This document shows positions 1-10,274 of a DNA stretch of 64,000 nucleotides, piece after piece (positions within the stretch are counted from its first letter, which is position 1; the number at the start of each line of letters is the position of its first letter). A model generated the notes under the pieces. It saw nothing but the letters and a program-made list of their open reading frames with translations. It made no database searches and was not told the origin of the DNA. Location of the stretch: the NCBI GenBank assembly GCA_002686265.1, contig NZBA01000120.1, forward strand, positions 1 through 64,000. Direction: 5' to 3'. This DNA is from Planctomycetota bacterium. GTDB lineage: Bacteria > Planctomycetota > UBA1135 > GCA-002686595. Made by a program: the position numbers and the translations under genes.

Positions 1-18
1 CGGCGACCTAGGTCGCCG
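1..18. repeat. Perfect 18-base palindrome, possible terminator hairpin
   Basis: The first 18 bases form a perfect inverted repeat that can fold as a 7-bp GC-rich stem with a CTAG loop. It may extend beyond the window edge. It lies 22 bases past the stop codon of the minus-strand amidohydrolase gene, so it is well placed to end that transcript. No T-tract is visible, so the terminator role is inferred from position and symmetry only. Confidence 0.4.
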
Positions 19-40
19 GCCCGCGCCTTGCCCGGGCTCC

Positions 41-1024
41 TCACGGCTCCAGCACGCGCCGTGCGTTGTCGCGGTAGACGAGGGCTTCGACGTCGGCGGG
101 AAGGTCCAGGCCCGCGTACAGATCGAACTGCGCGACCTCCTGCTCGGGGCGCAGGACGTCGGTGCCGAACAGGAGCTGTGTGGCGTGGCGCAGGACGAAC
201 TCCCGGCCGAAGATGAGGTCCCGGGAGATGGCGTTGGCGCCGCTGCCGGCCGACAGGTCCCCGTAGAGGTTGGGGAAGCTCGTGAGCAGGCGCTCGACCG
301 CGCCGCCGGGTGCGACTGGGGCCTTGGGGTACTGCTGCATCTGGGCCTGCGTCACGTCCCCGCTGATGTTGGCCCACCAGCCCTGGGCGTGGGCGATGAA
401 GGTGCACTCGGGCACCGTCTTCAGGACGGACTCCAAACCGGGCAGCCCGGGAGCGTCGAAGTTGCGCAGGGTGTCGAGGTGGAACAAGACCGGCAGGCCG
501 ACCTCCGCGCAGGCGCGGAAGAGGTCCACGTTGCGAGGATCGTCGATCGCCACGCCGGGCTTGTGCTCCCCGAAACCCCTCGCTCCGGCGTCCTTGTAGC
601 GCCCGAGCAGGTCCAGCCGCGCTTGCTGGCTGCCGAGGTTGACCGTGCGCGGGTCGATCGAGCAGAACGGGATAAGGCGCTCGCGGTGACCGGCCGTCTT
701 CTCCAGGACGTAGTCGGTGGTGACCGGGTGAGCCCACGACTCCGGCGAGATAAGAGGCAGGACGACCGCCTGCGCCACCTCGTGCTCGTCCATCCAGTCG
801 AGCAGGTAGGGCACCGTCAGCGCGCCACGCGCGCTCCACTGCTGGCCGAGGTGTGTGTGGATGTCAATGAAGCGGCCCGACGGGCGCCCCGCACTCCCGC
901 GAGAGGACACTCCGGGCTGGACACAGGATGCGGAGGTCACGCCCAGGGCCGCGGCGCCCGCCAGCTGTCGGTGGAACTCGCGGCGGGTGAAGGTCCTCTG
1001 GCTTCGGCGGGGAGTCGTGGTCAT
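41..1024 (-). CDS. Exported amidohydrolase-2 family metal-dependent hydrolase
   Basis: 327 residues. The N-terminus has a Tat-like twin-arginine signal (TRREFHRQLAGAAALGV) followed by a Cys that could be lipidated, so the protein is probably exported in folded form. The mature part is a TIM-barrel amidohydrolase-2 (PF04909-type): the first strand carries the HTH metal motif (DIHTHLG), later strands have FHLD and AHAQGWW, and the last conserved Asp is in LLFGTDVLRPE. The substrate is not evident; the family includes decarboxylases and lactonases. The ATG overlaps the stop of the upstream dehydrogenase/cytochrome gene by 4 bases (ATGA), which fixes the start and indicates translational coupling. 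The reading frame runs open 121 codons further upstream, but that part is Arg/Pro-rich shadow coding. Confidence 0.85.
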   Translation of the reverse strand: MTTTPRRSQRTFTRREFHRQLAGAAALGVTSASCVQPGVSSRGSAGRPSGRFIDIHTHLGQQWSARGALTVPYLLDWMDEHEVAQAVVLPLISPESWAHPVTTDYVLEKTAGHRERLIPFCSIDPRTVNLGSQQARLDLLGRYKDAGARGFGEHKPGVAIDDPRNVDLFRACAEVGLPVLFHLDTLRNFDAPGLPGLESVLKTVPECTFIAHAQGWWANISGDVTQAQMQQYPKAPVAPGGAVERLLTSFPNLYGDLSAGSGANAISRDLIFGREFVLRHATQLLFGTDVLRPEQEVAQFDLYAGLDLPADVEALVYRDNARRVLEP

Positions 1025-3918
1025 TGCTGCTGGGTGAGGAAGGCAAGGAGATCGGCGATCGCCCCGGTGTCGAGGCCGGCTTCGAGTCCCTCGGGCATGA
1101 GGGAGAGCCCGCTGCTGCGGATGTGGTCGATGTCGCGGCGCAGGACGGTCTCTCTGGCTCCGCCCGAGCGCACCAGGGTCACCGTCGCGGCGCTCTCGGC
1201 CACGATGATCCCCGTGAGACTCTGGCCGTCGGTCAGGCGTACCAGGTAGTCCTGGTAGCGCGGATCGACCTCCCGGTTGGGATCGATGACATCCACCAGG
1301 ATGGCCAGCGGCCCGCGGTGCAGGGCGGCCGAGAGCAGCGGCCCGACGTCCACTCCCTCCCCGCCATGTCGGTGACAGGTGGCGCACTTGGCCACGAAAA
1401 CCTCCTTCCCCCGCGCCCGATCACCGGTGAGCGCCAGGGCCGGCTCGAGGAGCTCGACGACGCTCGATCGCTCCGCCGACGGAGGCCGGGCGAGCAGCTC
1501 GTCGGCACGCTCACGCACCGCGTCGGTCTCGTGGGAGCGCAGGAAGCGCGAGTGGTTGGCGTCCAGCCACTCCGGTCGCACCGCTCCGGCACAGAGCGCG
1601 TCGAGCAGGATGTGGACCCAGTCCTCGCGCGAGAGCACCGCGGACACGCACTCCAGGCGGACCTTCGGACCCACTGAAGCCAGACAGCCGACCAAGTGCT
1701 CACCCGCCTCCCGCCCGCCGAGGCGCGCGAGGGTGGTGATCGATGCCAGTTGTACCGCCGGCGGCTCGCGCGGATCGATCAGGGGGCCGACGGAGGCGAG
1801 GGCCTCCCGAGCATCCCCCAGGGACAGGACCCCGATGGAATCGGCGCGCAGGCTCGCCGGCTGGTGGGGGTCGACGGCCCGTGCGCGGGCCTTCGCCAGG
1901 AGCTCGGCCAGATTCCCAGGAGAGCTCGGCCCGAGCCCGCCGGCGATCGAGAGCCGCGTGAGCTCGGCGAGCATGGGGGCGAGGGCGCCGTCGTCCGCCT
2001 CTTCCGCCAGCAAGGCCAGCACGACATCGGCGCCCACGGCGAGAGAGCTCGCGACGGCCAGGCGTATCCAGCGGTTGCCCGGATCTCCTCGCACCAGGGC
2101 CGCCAGGGCTTGGAGGCGGGCCGGATCGATCAGCTCACCGAGGGCGAAGGCCAGCTCGTAGCGCGTACGTAGGTCGGGATCCGCCGTCATCGCCAGCAGG
2201 CCTTCGCGCAGGTCGGTGGAGCTCCCGGCCAGGGGCGCGGCGAGGCGTACGGCGTGTGCACGCACTCCGGCGTCTTCGTCGGCCAGAGCTGCGATCAGCA
2301 GCTCGGGGGTCAAGCCGTCGAGCACGGCGAGCACGTGGAGCGCGTGGAGCTTCCCGCGGCGATCCGGCGCCGCTGCCACCATCTGGGCGAGGTTGGGGAG
2401 GGTCGCGGGGTCGGCGCGCTCGCACAAGAGGCGCGCCGCCGTCTCCCGGTGCCAGGCGTTGGGGTGCGCGAGGAGAGCGACCAGCCGGTCGCTCGCTGCC
2501 TCGGCCAGGCGCGGGACGCCGCGCCGCACACCGTCGGCGTGCACGATGCGGTAGATGCGCCCGCGGTCGTCCCCGCTGGTGAGGTCGAGGTGCTCCTTGA
2601 TCAACGGCGCGAGGCTGTCGGGGTGCTCGATCACCTCGCGGTACATGTCGGCGACGTAGAGGTTCCCGTCCGGCCCGTTGGCGCACTGCACGGGTCGAAA
2701 CCAAGGGTCGGTGGAGGTCAGGAACTCGCCTCCGGCGTCGGCTCGCCTGGCGGTGAAGACCACCCCGTCCGGCTCCAGCAGCTTGCGGTGCAAGAGGTTC
2801 CCGCCGACATCGCCCACGAACATCTGCCCGGAGTAGGCGGCCGGCCACGCGTCGCCGCGGTAGACCGTGATGCCGGTGGCGCTGGTGAAGTAGCCCGACG
2901 CCAATCCGCCTCGCTCGACGGGGCCGGGGATCAGGCCCTTGACCCGCAGGCGCGTGCGGACCAAGCGCCAGGGCTCCACGGGACTGGTGCGGAAGACGTC
3001 GGCCTGCGGCCCGTCCGCGGCGATCGACAGGCGGGCGCTCGGAGTGCGCAGGAAGGGATTGCGAGCCACATCGGCGTCGGAGAACACGATCTGCTGCGCG
3101 TGGTCGCTGTTGGAGCAGACGAAGCGGCGCCCCTCGTCGTCGAAACAGGCGCCGTGCTGCCCTCCGCCGCTCTCCGCCGAGATCGACCTGGTGCTGGGAT
3201 CGAAGGAGAAGTCCCGTCCGCGCAAGACCAGCGGCGCCGCGCGCGGATCGGCCGTGGCAAGGACCGACCCACCGGAGCTGCTCGTCACCCCGTGGAGGCG
3301 ACCATCCAGCCCCCAGCGGAAGCTGTTCAAGAGTCCTTGGACGTTGCCGGTCCCGAACCCGGTGAACACGATTTCGCGCCGGTCGGCGCGCCCGTCGCCG
3401 TCCGTATCGGCGAGGAAGAGGATGTCGGGTGCCGCGCCCACGAAGACGCCCCCGTCGAAGCACGCGACTGCCGTCGGCCAGCACAGGCCGTCGGCGAAGA
3501 CGACACTCTCTTCAAAAACGCCGTCCCCATCGCTGTCGGTGAGCCGGCGGATGCGCCCGGCGGCGGCATCCCGCCGCTCCGAGTAGCCGCGCATCTCCAC
3601 CACGTACAGGGCGCCGTCGGCGTCGAAGGCCATGGAGACCGGATCCACGACGAGGGGTTCGGAGGCGGCCAGCTCGATGGAGAAACCCGGCGCGAGGGTG
3701 AAGCGCTGCAGCGCCTGCGCCGGCGACACAGGGGCGATGCGAGGCAGCTCGGTCGAGTAGTCGCGATCGAGCCGGTCTTCAGCTCCGTCTTGGGCCGTGC
3801 TCGGAAGCGGCCCCAGCGCCACGGCGAGAAGGGCGGCGCAGTGTGCCGCCGCGACGCACGCAGAGCGTGTCCTCACGGTGCTCTCTCGCGCGACCGCCGA
3901 GTCTCGGCTGGGGTTCAT
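1021..3918 (-). CDS. PVC-type membrane-bound dehydrogenase with HEAT repeats and C-terminal cytochrome c
   Basis: 965 residues. A Sec signal ends near residue 42 (ALGPLPSTAQ). Residues about 65-480 match the PVC-type putative membrane-bound dehydrogenase domain, a six-bladed propeller related to soluble sugar dehydrogenases; Asp-rich loops such as DSDGDGVF and DTDGDGRAD probably bind calcium. Residues about 490-820 are alpha-helical HEAT-like repeats. The C-terminal Pirellula/Verrucomicrobium-type heme-binding domain has one CATCH motif (845-849) and distal Met candidates (SLMPEG). It is expected to act in the periplasm or at the cell surface as a c-type oxidoreductase passing electrons to its own heme; the substrate is unknown. 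GGGAG lies 5 bases before the ATG. It is translationally coupled to the downstream amidohydrolase, which suggests the two act on one substrate. Confidence 0.88.
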   Translation of the reverse strand: MNPSRDSAVARESTVRTRSACVAAAHCAALLAVALGPLPSTAQDGAEDRLDRDYSTELPRIAPVSPAQALQRFTLAPGFSIELAASEPLVVDPVSMAFDADGALYVVEMRGYSERRDAAAGRIRRLTDSDGDGVFEESVVFADGLCWPTAVACFDGGVFVGAAPDILFLADTDGDGRADRREIVFTGFGTGNVQGLLNSFRWGLDGRLHGVTSSSGGSVLATADPRAAPLVLRGRDFSFDPSTRSISAESGGGQHGACFDDEGRRFVCSNSDHAQQIVFSDADVARNPFLRTPSARLSIAADGPQADVFRTSPVEPWRLVRTRLRVKGLIPGPVERGGLASGYFTSATGITVYRGDAWPAAYSGQMFVGDVGGNLLHRKLLEPDGVVFTARRADAGGEFLTSTDPWFRPVQCANGPDGNLYVADMYREVIEHPDSLAPLIKEHLDLTSGDDRGRIYRIVHADGVRRGVPRLAEAASDRLVALLAHPNAWHRETAARLLCERADPATLPNLAQMVAAAPDRRGKLHALHVLAVLDGLTPELLIAALADEDAGVRAHAVRLAAPLAGSSTDLREGLLAMTADPDLRTRYELAFALGELIDPARLQALAALVRGDPGNRWIRLAVASSLAVGADVVLALLAEEADDGALAPMLAELTRLSIAGGLGPSSPGNLAELLAKARARAVDPHQPASLRADSIGVLSLGDAREALASVGPLIDPREPPAVQLASITTLARLGGREAGEHLVGCLASVGPKVRLECVSAVLSREDWVHILLDALCAGAVRPEWLDANHSRFLRSHETDAVRERADELLARPPSAERSSVVELLEPALALTGDRARGKEVFVAKCATCHRHGGEGVDVGPLLSAALHRGPLAILVDVIDPNREVDPRYQDYLVRLTDGQSLTGIIVAESAATVTLVRSGGARETVLRRDIDHIRSSGLSLMPEGLEAGLDTGAIADLLAFLTQQQ

Positions 3919-3930
3919 GCCGTCTCCCAG

Positions 3931-3936
3931 ATTATG
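3931..3936 (-). promoter_or_regulatory. Candidate -10 element (CATAAT) for the PVC dehydrogenase operon
   Basis: On the minus strand CATAAT lies 12 bases before the ATG at 3918, inside the 162-base divergent spacer. Transcription would start about 5-6 bases before the ATG. No convincing -35 is present. No comparable element was found for the plus-strand giant gene. Confidence 0.35.
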
Positions 3937-4080
3937 GAGGACCCTGCCGGAGAAAAAGCCCGCCTCGATACAATCAACGGCCGCGATCCCCTTGACCCGA
4001 TGGGAGGGTGCGCCGCCGTTGGAGCGTCTGTGGGCGGGAACCCTCGCCTCCCTCTCGGGAAGCGCCGTGAGTGAACCCGG

Positions 4081-7000
4081 ATGACCAGAGAGCTCTCACC
4101 GCCGATCCTGATGATGCAGCACACGCTGCGCCTGCTCCTCCTCTGCGTTCTGCCCGCCCTCTCTTTCGGGAACGAGGCACGCACCGAGGATCCGTTGCGC
4201 GTGTTCATCCGCGCCGGCGCGAAGACCCACGGGCCCGGAGAGCACGATCACCCGCGCTTCCTCGAGGAGTGGAGCGAGCTGCTCCGTGAGCGCGGCGCGA
4301 GCGTCGCCGGCGCCCTGAGCTTCCCGACCGCCGGGGAGCTGGCGAAGACCGACGTGATGGTCCTGTTCGCCGCCGACGCGGGCGCGATCCACGAATACGA
4401 GCGCAGCCTCCTGGCCGATTTCCTCGGCCGTGGTGGCGGGTTGGTCGTCCTGCACGATGCCGTCTGCGGCGACGCGCCCCAGTGGTTCAAGACGGTCGTC
4501 GGCGGGGCGTGGGAGCACGGGCACTCCAAGTGGCACGTCGGCGAGATGGGGCTGTACTTCGCCGATCGCGAGCACCCGATCACTCGCGGTGTCAGCAACT
4601 TCGACTTCACCGACGAGCTGTACTACGACCTGCACCTGGATCCTCGAGCGCACGTGCTCGCCAACTCGTTCCGCACGACCCACGAGATCCGCCCGCAGAT
4701 GTGGGTCTTCGAGCAGGCCGACTATCGGGCGTTCGTGAGCATCCCGGGGCACTTCCACGAGACCTTCTCCCACGGGCCTTACAGGACCCTGCTGTTGCGC
4801 GGAATCGCCTGGGCGGGCAAGCGGGATGCGGACCTCCTGATCAGCGAGGCGGAGTCGGCGGCCTTGCGCTACCCCGCGGGCGGTCCCCGCCGGCCCGCGG
4901 CCGCCCTCGAGGCGCTGGAGGCTCACGAGGACTTCGAGGTCACCACCGTCGCGGCGGAGCCGCTGGTGATCAACCCCATCTCCATCGACTGGGATCCGGA
5001 CGGGCGCATGTGGGTGGCCACCACTCCCGGCTACCCCTTCAAGGAGGAGTTCTCCGGCATCGCCCCCCACGATGAGATCCTGATCCTCGTCGATACCGAC
5101 GGTGACGGGCGCATGGACTCGCGCAAGGTTTTCTACGAAGGGCTCGATCTCGTCACCAGCCTCGTGTTCCACCGCGACGGCGTGATCGTGACCCAGGCTC
5201 CCGAGATCCTCTTCCTGCGCGACACCGACGGCGACGACGTCGCCGACGTGCGCGAGGTGTTGTTCTCCGGCTTCGGCTACCGCGACACGCACGCGACGGC
5301 GAGCAACATGCGTTGGGGTCTGGACGGTTGGATCTACGCTACCCAGGGCTACAGCGGCGGTGCCTCCAAGCACATCGTCGGGCCCGACGGCGTCGATCAC
5401 GGCAAGATCGGCAACGGGCTCTTCCGGTTCCGGCCCGACGGCAGCGCGATCGAGATGGTCGTGTCCTACGGCTCGAACACCTGGGGCTGTGACTTCTCGT
5501 GGGATGGCGAGCTGTTCTTCACCATGGCCAACGGCTCGCACCTGCGGCACGTGATCGCTCCCGACCGCGTCCTGGACCGCGGACGCATCGGCGGCGTCTC
5601 CGCCTGGAAGGACATCACCGATCACAAGAAGGCCTTCCCGACGGCGAAGCACGAGCGCAACCCCTACGTGCAGATCGACTTCGTGGGAGGCTTCACCGGT
5701 GCCGCGGGATGCCTCATCTACGGGGGCGGAGCTTGGCCCCGAGAGTACTGGGGCGACCACCTCGTGACCGAGCCGACGATCAACATCGTCCACCGCGACC
5801 GCCTCGAGCCGCGGGGGGCGACCTTCAACGCCAGCCGTGTGCGCGAGCGGGAGTTCATCGGGAGCCACGACCTGTGGTTCCGGCCGGTGCACTTGCGCAC
5901 GGGACCCGACGGCGCGTTGTACGTGCTCGACTTCTACAACCAGGCGGCGGTGCACAACGACACGCGCGGGCCGCGGCACGGTCCGACCAACGCGGCCCTG
6001 CGACCCGACCGAGACCGCCACCACGGGCGCATACTGAGGGTGCAGCACCGGCAGGCCCGCGTGCTCACTTCGAGCGTCGGCCGGGCGCCGGCGGAGCTCG
6101 TAGAGGCGCTCGAGCACCCCAACCGCTGGGCGCGCATGAGCGCACAGCGCCTGTTGTGCGAGGCGGAGGAACTACCCACTGAGATCCTCACCGCTCTCGA
6201 GCCGGGCGCGCGCACGTCCGAGCGCGCACGAGTGCACGGCCTGTGGACCCTTACGCGGCGTGGCGGCCTGACCGAGGGCGTCCTTCTGTCGGGGATGGAC
6301 GACGCGGTCGCCGGTGTGCGCAAGAACGCGGCCCGCATCGCGGGGAGCTGGTCGGGAGGGGGCGAGGGGATCGGTGACGGCCTGGCAGTTCTCTTGGCGG
6401 ACGTCGGTCCGCGTGTCGCGCTGGAGGCCGCGATCGCTCTCGGCCGGCGCGGCGTCGACGAGGCGGGCTTGGCGGCGCTCGTCGCGCGCTACCCCGATCT
6501 CCCCGACGACTGGTCGCGCTCCGTCTTCGTCGGCGCGGCAGGCGAAGCTCCGTGCGCGGCCGTCGCCGCGGCGCTCGCCCACCCTCGCGCGGTCGAGCTG
6601 GAGAGCTTCATCGGCGAGTTGGCCCACCGCATCGGCAACGGTCGCGACCCCGAACGGGTGGCCCACCTCGTGATCATCCTGGGAGACCATGCCGAGACGC
6701 GCCCGAGCTTGGTGAGGGTGGCGCTCTCACGACTGGCCGGCTCGCTCCACGAGATCTTCGCGCCGACCGACGGACCTCGATTGCAGGCGGCGCTGGCCGC
6801 GCTCCTCTCGGCCACAGACGTCGATGCGGCGCGAGGCGTCCTGCCGTTTGCGGCGCGCTGGGCCGACGGCGCGGGGCTGGCGCGACATGTGGCGCGGCTA
6901 TCGGAGAGGTTGATCGAGACGCTCGAGGACGAGGAGCAGTCCCTGGCGATGCGAGCGGAGTGCCTGCGGACCTTGCTGGCGGTCGCGGACACGCGTGCGG

Positions 7001-9060
7001 CGGCCATCGAGGCCGCGCCGGCCTTACTGCGCCCCCACGTGCCCCTCGACCTGCAGCTGGCGGTGATCGAGATGCTCGGCGACACGGGCGATGTGAAGGC
7101 GGCGAGGGGGATGCTCTCGTCCTTCCCCGCCTTCACCACGAAGCTGCGCGAGGCGACCTTCCATCAGTTCCTGCCCCGCTCGCCCTGGGTGGACGTGCTG
7201 CTCGATTTGGTCGCCGACGATGAGCTCTGTGGGGGTGACCTGGGGCCCGGGCGGGTCTTTCGGCTCTGTAGCCACCCCGACCCCGCCATCGCGGATCGGG
7301 CCAGTTCCCTGCTCGCTGTGCCGGACGAATCGGACACCCTCGCCCTCGCCGAGCTGATCGAGGCTCTCGTCCCGATCGTCAGCGTGCCCGGAGACAAGGA
7401 GCGCGGCGAGTTGCTGTTCAATACTCACTGCGGGACCTGCCACACCTTCAAGAGTGCGAGCGGGAAGGTCGGCCCGGAGCTGACCGGGATGGGCGTTCAC
7501 GAACCCGCGGATCTTCTGCCCTTCGTGCTCGATCCCAACCGCACCGTCGAGGACGGTTACGTCGAGTACATCGCACGCACCTGGGACGGACTCTCCTACG
7601 GCGGAGTCCTCGTGCGCGAGAGCGACGAGTTCATCGTCCTGCGCAACTCCGGTGGAGACGTGGAGCTCGCGCGAGAGGACATCCAGAACTTCGCCTGCAC
7701 GGGGCGCTCTCCGATGCCGACCGGACTCGAGCGGATCGGCGCCGAGGGGTTGCGTGACATCCTGACCTGGCTGCGCTCGGAGTTCACCGGCTACCGCGTG
7801 CTCGACCTCTCCGCCGTCGCCACCGCCAACACCGAGATCGGGCTCTACGATCCCCGTGAGCCTCGCACCCTCGAGTTCACCCGCTTCGGAGTACACGCGG
7901 CCGGCGGGGTCCCCTTCGCGATCCTCGACCCGGCGCGCTCGCTCGGCGGGAACAACGCCATCGTGCTCAAGGGCGGCCTGGCCGGGGACTGGTTCTGCAA
8001 GACCCACCAGCCGTCACGGGTCGAGATCCCGATCGGCTACGCCATCGAGCGTCTGCACGTGCTGGGCGGCATCTCGGCCTGGGGCTTCCCCTTCACGAAG
8101 AAGCGGGCGCCTGCCGTGCGCGTGACCTGGCACTACTCCGGTGGAGACACCGAGGTGAAGACGCTCATCGACGGAGAGGAGTTCGCCGACTGGATCCGCC
8201 CTCATGACGTTCCCGGCTCCGAGGAGGTCACAGGGATCCTCGACGAGGCTAGCCGCGGGCAGCTGCGGCGCTTCGCTCTCGCGCCCCTGCGCGGGGAGGT
8301 GATCGAGAAGGTCGTTCTTGAGAGCTTCGATGGCGACACGGCTCCGACCTTCCTGGCCCTGACGGCCGAGCTGCCCGACGGGGAGGTGGCGGCCGCGCCC
8401 GACGGCCCGGCTGCGCTCGACGCCGCGATCCTGGTGGTCGGCGGTGGGTCGAGCCACGACTTCCAGCGTTGGTTCGCCGGCACGGACGTGGGGACCCTCT
8501 CCAAGTTGGGCGCCGGAGTGGCCTACACCGACTCGGTGGACACCCTGAGCGCGCGGATCGAAGGGCTCGACCTGCTCGTCCTCTCCAACAACCAGCCCTT
8601 CCCTGCCGACGCTCGTGCGGCCATCGAGACCTTCGTAGAGGCGGGCGGCGGACTGCTGCTCGTCCACCCCGCGTGCTGGTACAACTGGTCGGAGTGGCCC
8701 GCCTACAACCGCGAGCTGGTGAGCGGCGGCGCCCGAAGCCACGAGCCCTACCGGGAGTTCGAGGTGCGCGTCACCGCGCCCGGGCACGCGCTGACCGAGG
8801 GTCTGCCGGTCGTGTTTCGGATCACCGACGAGCTGTATCGCTTCATCCCCGACGAGGCCGGCCCGGCCATCGAGGTCCTGGTGACGGGCCGTTCGCTCGA
8901 GACCGGAGAGGAATACCCGGTCGTGTGGAGCGTGGAGCGCGAGGCCGGCCGGACCGTCTGCATCACCCTCGGCCACGACGGCGCGGCGCACGAGCACCCG
9001 GGGTTCCAGAGGCTCCTGTGGAACGCGGCGCGCTGGAGTGTGGCGGAGGACGGCCGGTGA
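4081..9060 (+). CDS. Giant ThuA / PVC-type dehydrogenase / cytochrome c / ThuA fusion protein
   Basis: 1659 residues with a Sec signal (hydrophobic LRLLLLCVLPALSFG, residues 16-30). In-frame ATGs at 4111 and 4114 would give a more standard signal peptide; none of the starts has a good Shine-Dalgarno, so the longest frame is reported. Domain order: ThuA-like (about 38-250), PVC membrane-bound dehydrogenase propeller (about 275-660, Asp-rich loops DTDGDGRMD and DTDGDDVAD), HEAT-like helices (about 680-1080), single-heme cytochrome with CGTCH at 1117-1121, a beta-rich domain of unknown type (about 1245-1440), and a second ThuA-like domain (about 1465-1655, GGGLLLVHPACWYNW). ThuA domains are glutamine-amidotransferase-like and are linked to trehalose and other sugar use. 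Likely a periplasmic sugar or polyol oxidoreductase. The stop overlaps the GTG of the next gene. Confidence 0.87.
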   Translation: MTRELSPPILMMQHTLRLLLLCVLPALSFGNEARTEDPLRVFIRAGAKTHGPGEHDHPRFLEEWSELLRERGASVAGALSFPTAGELAKTDVMVLFAADAGAIHEYERSLLADFLGRGGGLVVLHDAVCGDAPQWFKTVVGGAWEHGHSKWHVGEMGLYFADREHPITRGVSNFDFTDELYYDLHLDPRAHVLANSFRTTHEIRPQMWVFEQADYRAFVSIPGHFHETFSHGPYRTLLLRGIAWAGKRDADLLISEAESAALRYPAGGPRRPAAALEALEAHEDFEVTTVAAEPLVINPISIDWDPDGRMWVATTPGYPFKEEFSGIAPHDEILILVDTDGDGRMDSRKVFYEGLDLVTSLVFHRDGVIVTQAPEILFLRDTDGDDVADVREVLFSGFGYRDTHATASNMRWGLDGWIYATQGYSGGASKHIVGPDGVDHGKIGNGLFRFRPDGSAIEMVVSYGSNTWGCDFSWDGELFFTMANGSHLRHVIAPDRVLDRGRIGGVSAWKDITDHKKAFPTAKHERNPYVQIDFVGGFTGAAGCLIYGGGAWPREYWGDHLVTEPTINIVHRDRLEPRGATFNASRVREREFIGSHDLWFRPVHLRTGPDGALYVLDFYNQAAVHNDTRGPRHGPTNAALRPDRDRHHGRILRVQHRQARVLTSSVGRAPAELVEALEHPNRWARMSAQRLLCEAEELPTEILTALEPGARTSERARVHGLWTLTRRGGLTEGVLLSGMDDAVAGVRKNAARIAGSWSGGGEGIGDGLAVLLADVGPRVALEAAIALGRRGVDEAGLAALVARYPDLPDDWSRSVFVGAAGEAPCAAVAAALAHPRAVELESFIGELAHRIGNGRDPERVAHLVIILGDHAETRPSLVRVALSRLAGSLHEIFAPTDGPRLQAALAALLSATDVDAARGVLPFAARWADGAGLARHVARLSERLIETLEDEEQSLAMRAECLRTLLAVADTRAAAIEAAPALLRPHVPLDLQLAVIEMLGDTGDVKAARGMLSSFPAFTTKLREATFHQFLPRSPWVDVLLDLVADDELCGGDLGPGRVFRLCSHPDPAIADRASSLLAVPDESDTLALAELIEALVPIVSVPGDKERGELLFNTHCGTCHTFKSASGKVGPELTGMGVHEPADLLPFVLDPNRTVEDGYVEYIARTWDGLSYGGVLVRESDEFIVLRNSGGDVELAREDIQNFACTGRSPMPTGLERIGAEGLRDILTWLRSEFTGYRVLDLSAVATANTEIGLYDPREPRTLEFTRFGVHAAGGVPFAILDPARSLGGNNAIVLKGGLAGDWFCKTHQPSRVEIPIGYAIERLHVLGGISAWGFPFTKKRAPAVRVTWHYSGGDTEVKTLIDGEEFADWIRPHDVPGSEEVTGILDEASRGQLRRFALAPLRGEVIEKVVLESFDGDTAPTFLALTAELPDGEVAAAPDGPAALDAAILVVGGGSSHDFQRWFAGTDVGTLSKLGAGVAYTDSVDTLSARIEGLDLLVLSNNQPFPADARAAIETFVEAGGGLLLVHPACWYNWSEWPAYNRELVSGGARSHEPYREFEVRVTAPGHALTEGLPVVFRITDELYRFIPDEAGPAIEVLVTGRSLETGEEYPVVWSVEREAGRTVCITLGHDGAAHEHPGFQRLLWNAARWSVAEDGR

Positions 9061-10274
9061 GCGTCTACCTCGTCGCGACCCTCGACACGAAGGGCGCGGA
9101 GGCGGAGTTCGTGCGCGCCGAGCTCGCCGCCCACGGCGTCGAGGCACGCCTGGTCGACACGGGTTGCCTCGGCACCCCGCAAGTGTGCGCGGACGTGTCC
9201 CGCGAGGAGGTCTTCGCCGCGGCGGGAACCAGCCTCGAGGAGATGGTCGCGCGGAGCGACCGCGGAGAAGCGGTCACCCGCGCCGCCGAGGGCGCGTGCC
9301 GGATCATCAGGAAGGCCTTTGGGTGTGGCGAGTGCTCCGGCGTCCTCTCCCTCGGCGGCTCCGCGGGGACGACCATCGGCACGGCCTGCATGCGCGCCCT
9401 ACCCCTGGGCGTCCCCAAGCTCATGGTCTCGACCCTGGCCTCCGGCCAGGTGCGCCAGTACGTGGGCGACAAGGACATCCTGATGATGAACTCGGTCGTC
9501 GACATCCTGGGCATCAACCGCGTCAGCCGGCTCGTCCTCTCCCAGGCGGCGCGGGCGATGGCCGGGCTGGTGACCCTGCGCGCCGCCGAGGCGGGCACCG
9601 GGGACCGTCCGCTGGTCGCGGCCACGATGTTCGGCGTGACGACTCCGTGCGTGGAGCGCGCCCGCGAGGTGTTGGAAGAGGCGGGCTTCGAAGTCCTGGT
9701 CTTCCACGCCACCGGGACCGGCGGGCAGGCGATGGAGTCGCTGGTGCGCGAGGGCGTCGTTAGCGGCGTTCTTGACATCACGACGACCGAGCTCGCCGAC
9801 GAGCTCGTGGGTGGCATGCTGTCGGCGGGAGCCGCGCGGCTGACCGCGGCGGGACAACTGGGCGTGCCCCAGGTCGTCTCCGTGGGCGCCCTGGACATGG
9901 TGAACTTCCACGCACGGGATACGGTCCCCGCCGAGTTCGACGGGCGGCAGTTCTACCGCCACAACGAGAATGTGACCTTGATGCGGACGACCGTGGAGGA
10001 GAACCGCTCGCTCGGCGAGGAAATCGGCCGCAAGGTCGCCGCAGCGTGCGGTCCCTCCTCCGTCATCATCCCCCTGCGCGGGGTCTCGGCCATCGACCGC
10101 GCCGGGGAGCCCTTCGACGACGAGGCGGCGCGGGCGGCGCTGTTCGAGGGGCTCCGCGGCGAGAGGGGAGTGGAACTCACAGAACTCGACCTCCACTTGA
10201 ACGACCCGGCCTTCGCGGAAGCCGCCGCCGGGATGCTGATCGAACTGATGACCAACCAGGGAGACGATTCGTGA
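9057..10274 (+). CDS. UPF0261 (Tm-1-like) ATP-binding protein
   Basis: 405 residues from a GTG that overlaps the preceding TGA (GTGA). The family begins with [10 protein letters not shown], as here ([20 protein letters not shown]). It is two Rossmann-like halves: the first has a glycine-rich [14 protein letters not shown] segment that in this family contacts the nucleotide, and the second has [15 protein letters not shown] and [13 protein letters not shown]. In tomato Tm-1 and fungal homologues this domain is fused to the PEP-hydrolase-like TIM barrel; here that partner is the next gene, also joined by a GTGA overlap. Molecular function in bacteria is unknown; family membership is secure. Confidence 0.9.
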   Translation: MSVYLVATLDTKGAEAEFVRAELAAHGVEARLVDTGCLGTPQVCADVSREEVFAAAGTSLEEMVARSDRGEAVTRAAEGACRIIRKAFGCGECSGVLSLGGSAGTTIGTACMRALPLGVPKLMVSTLASGQVRQYVGDKDILMMNSVVDILGINRVSRLVLSQAARAMAGLVTLRAAEAGTGDRPLVAATMFGVTTPCVERAREVLEEAGFEVLVFHATGTGGQAMESLVREGVVSGVLDITTTELADELVGGMLSAGAARLTAAGQLGVPQVVSVGALDMVNFHARDTVPAEFDGRQFYRHNENVTLMRTTVEENRSLGEEIGRKVAAACGPSSVIIPLRGVSAIDRAGEPFDDEAARAALFEGLRGERGVELTELDLHLNDPAFAEAAAGMLIELMTNQGDDS

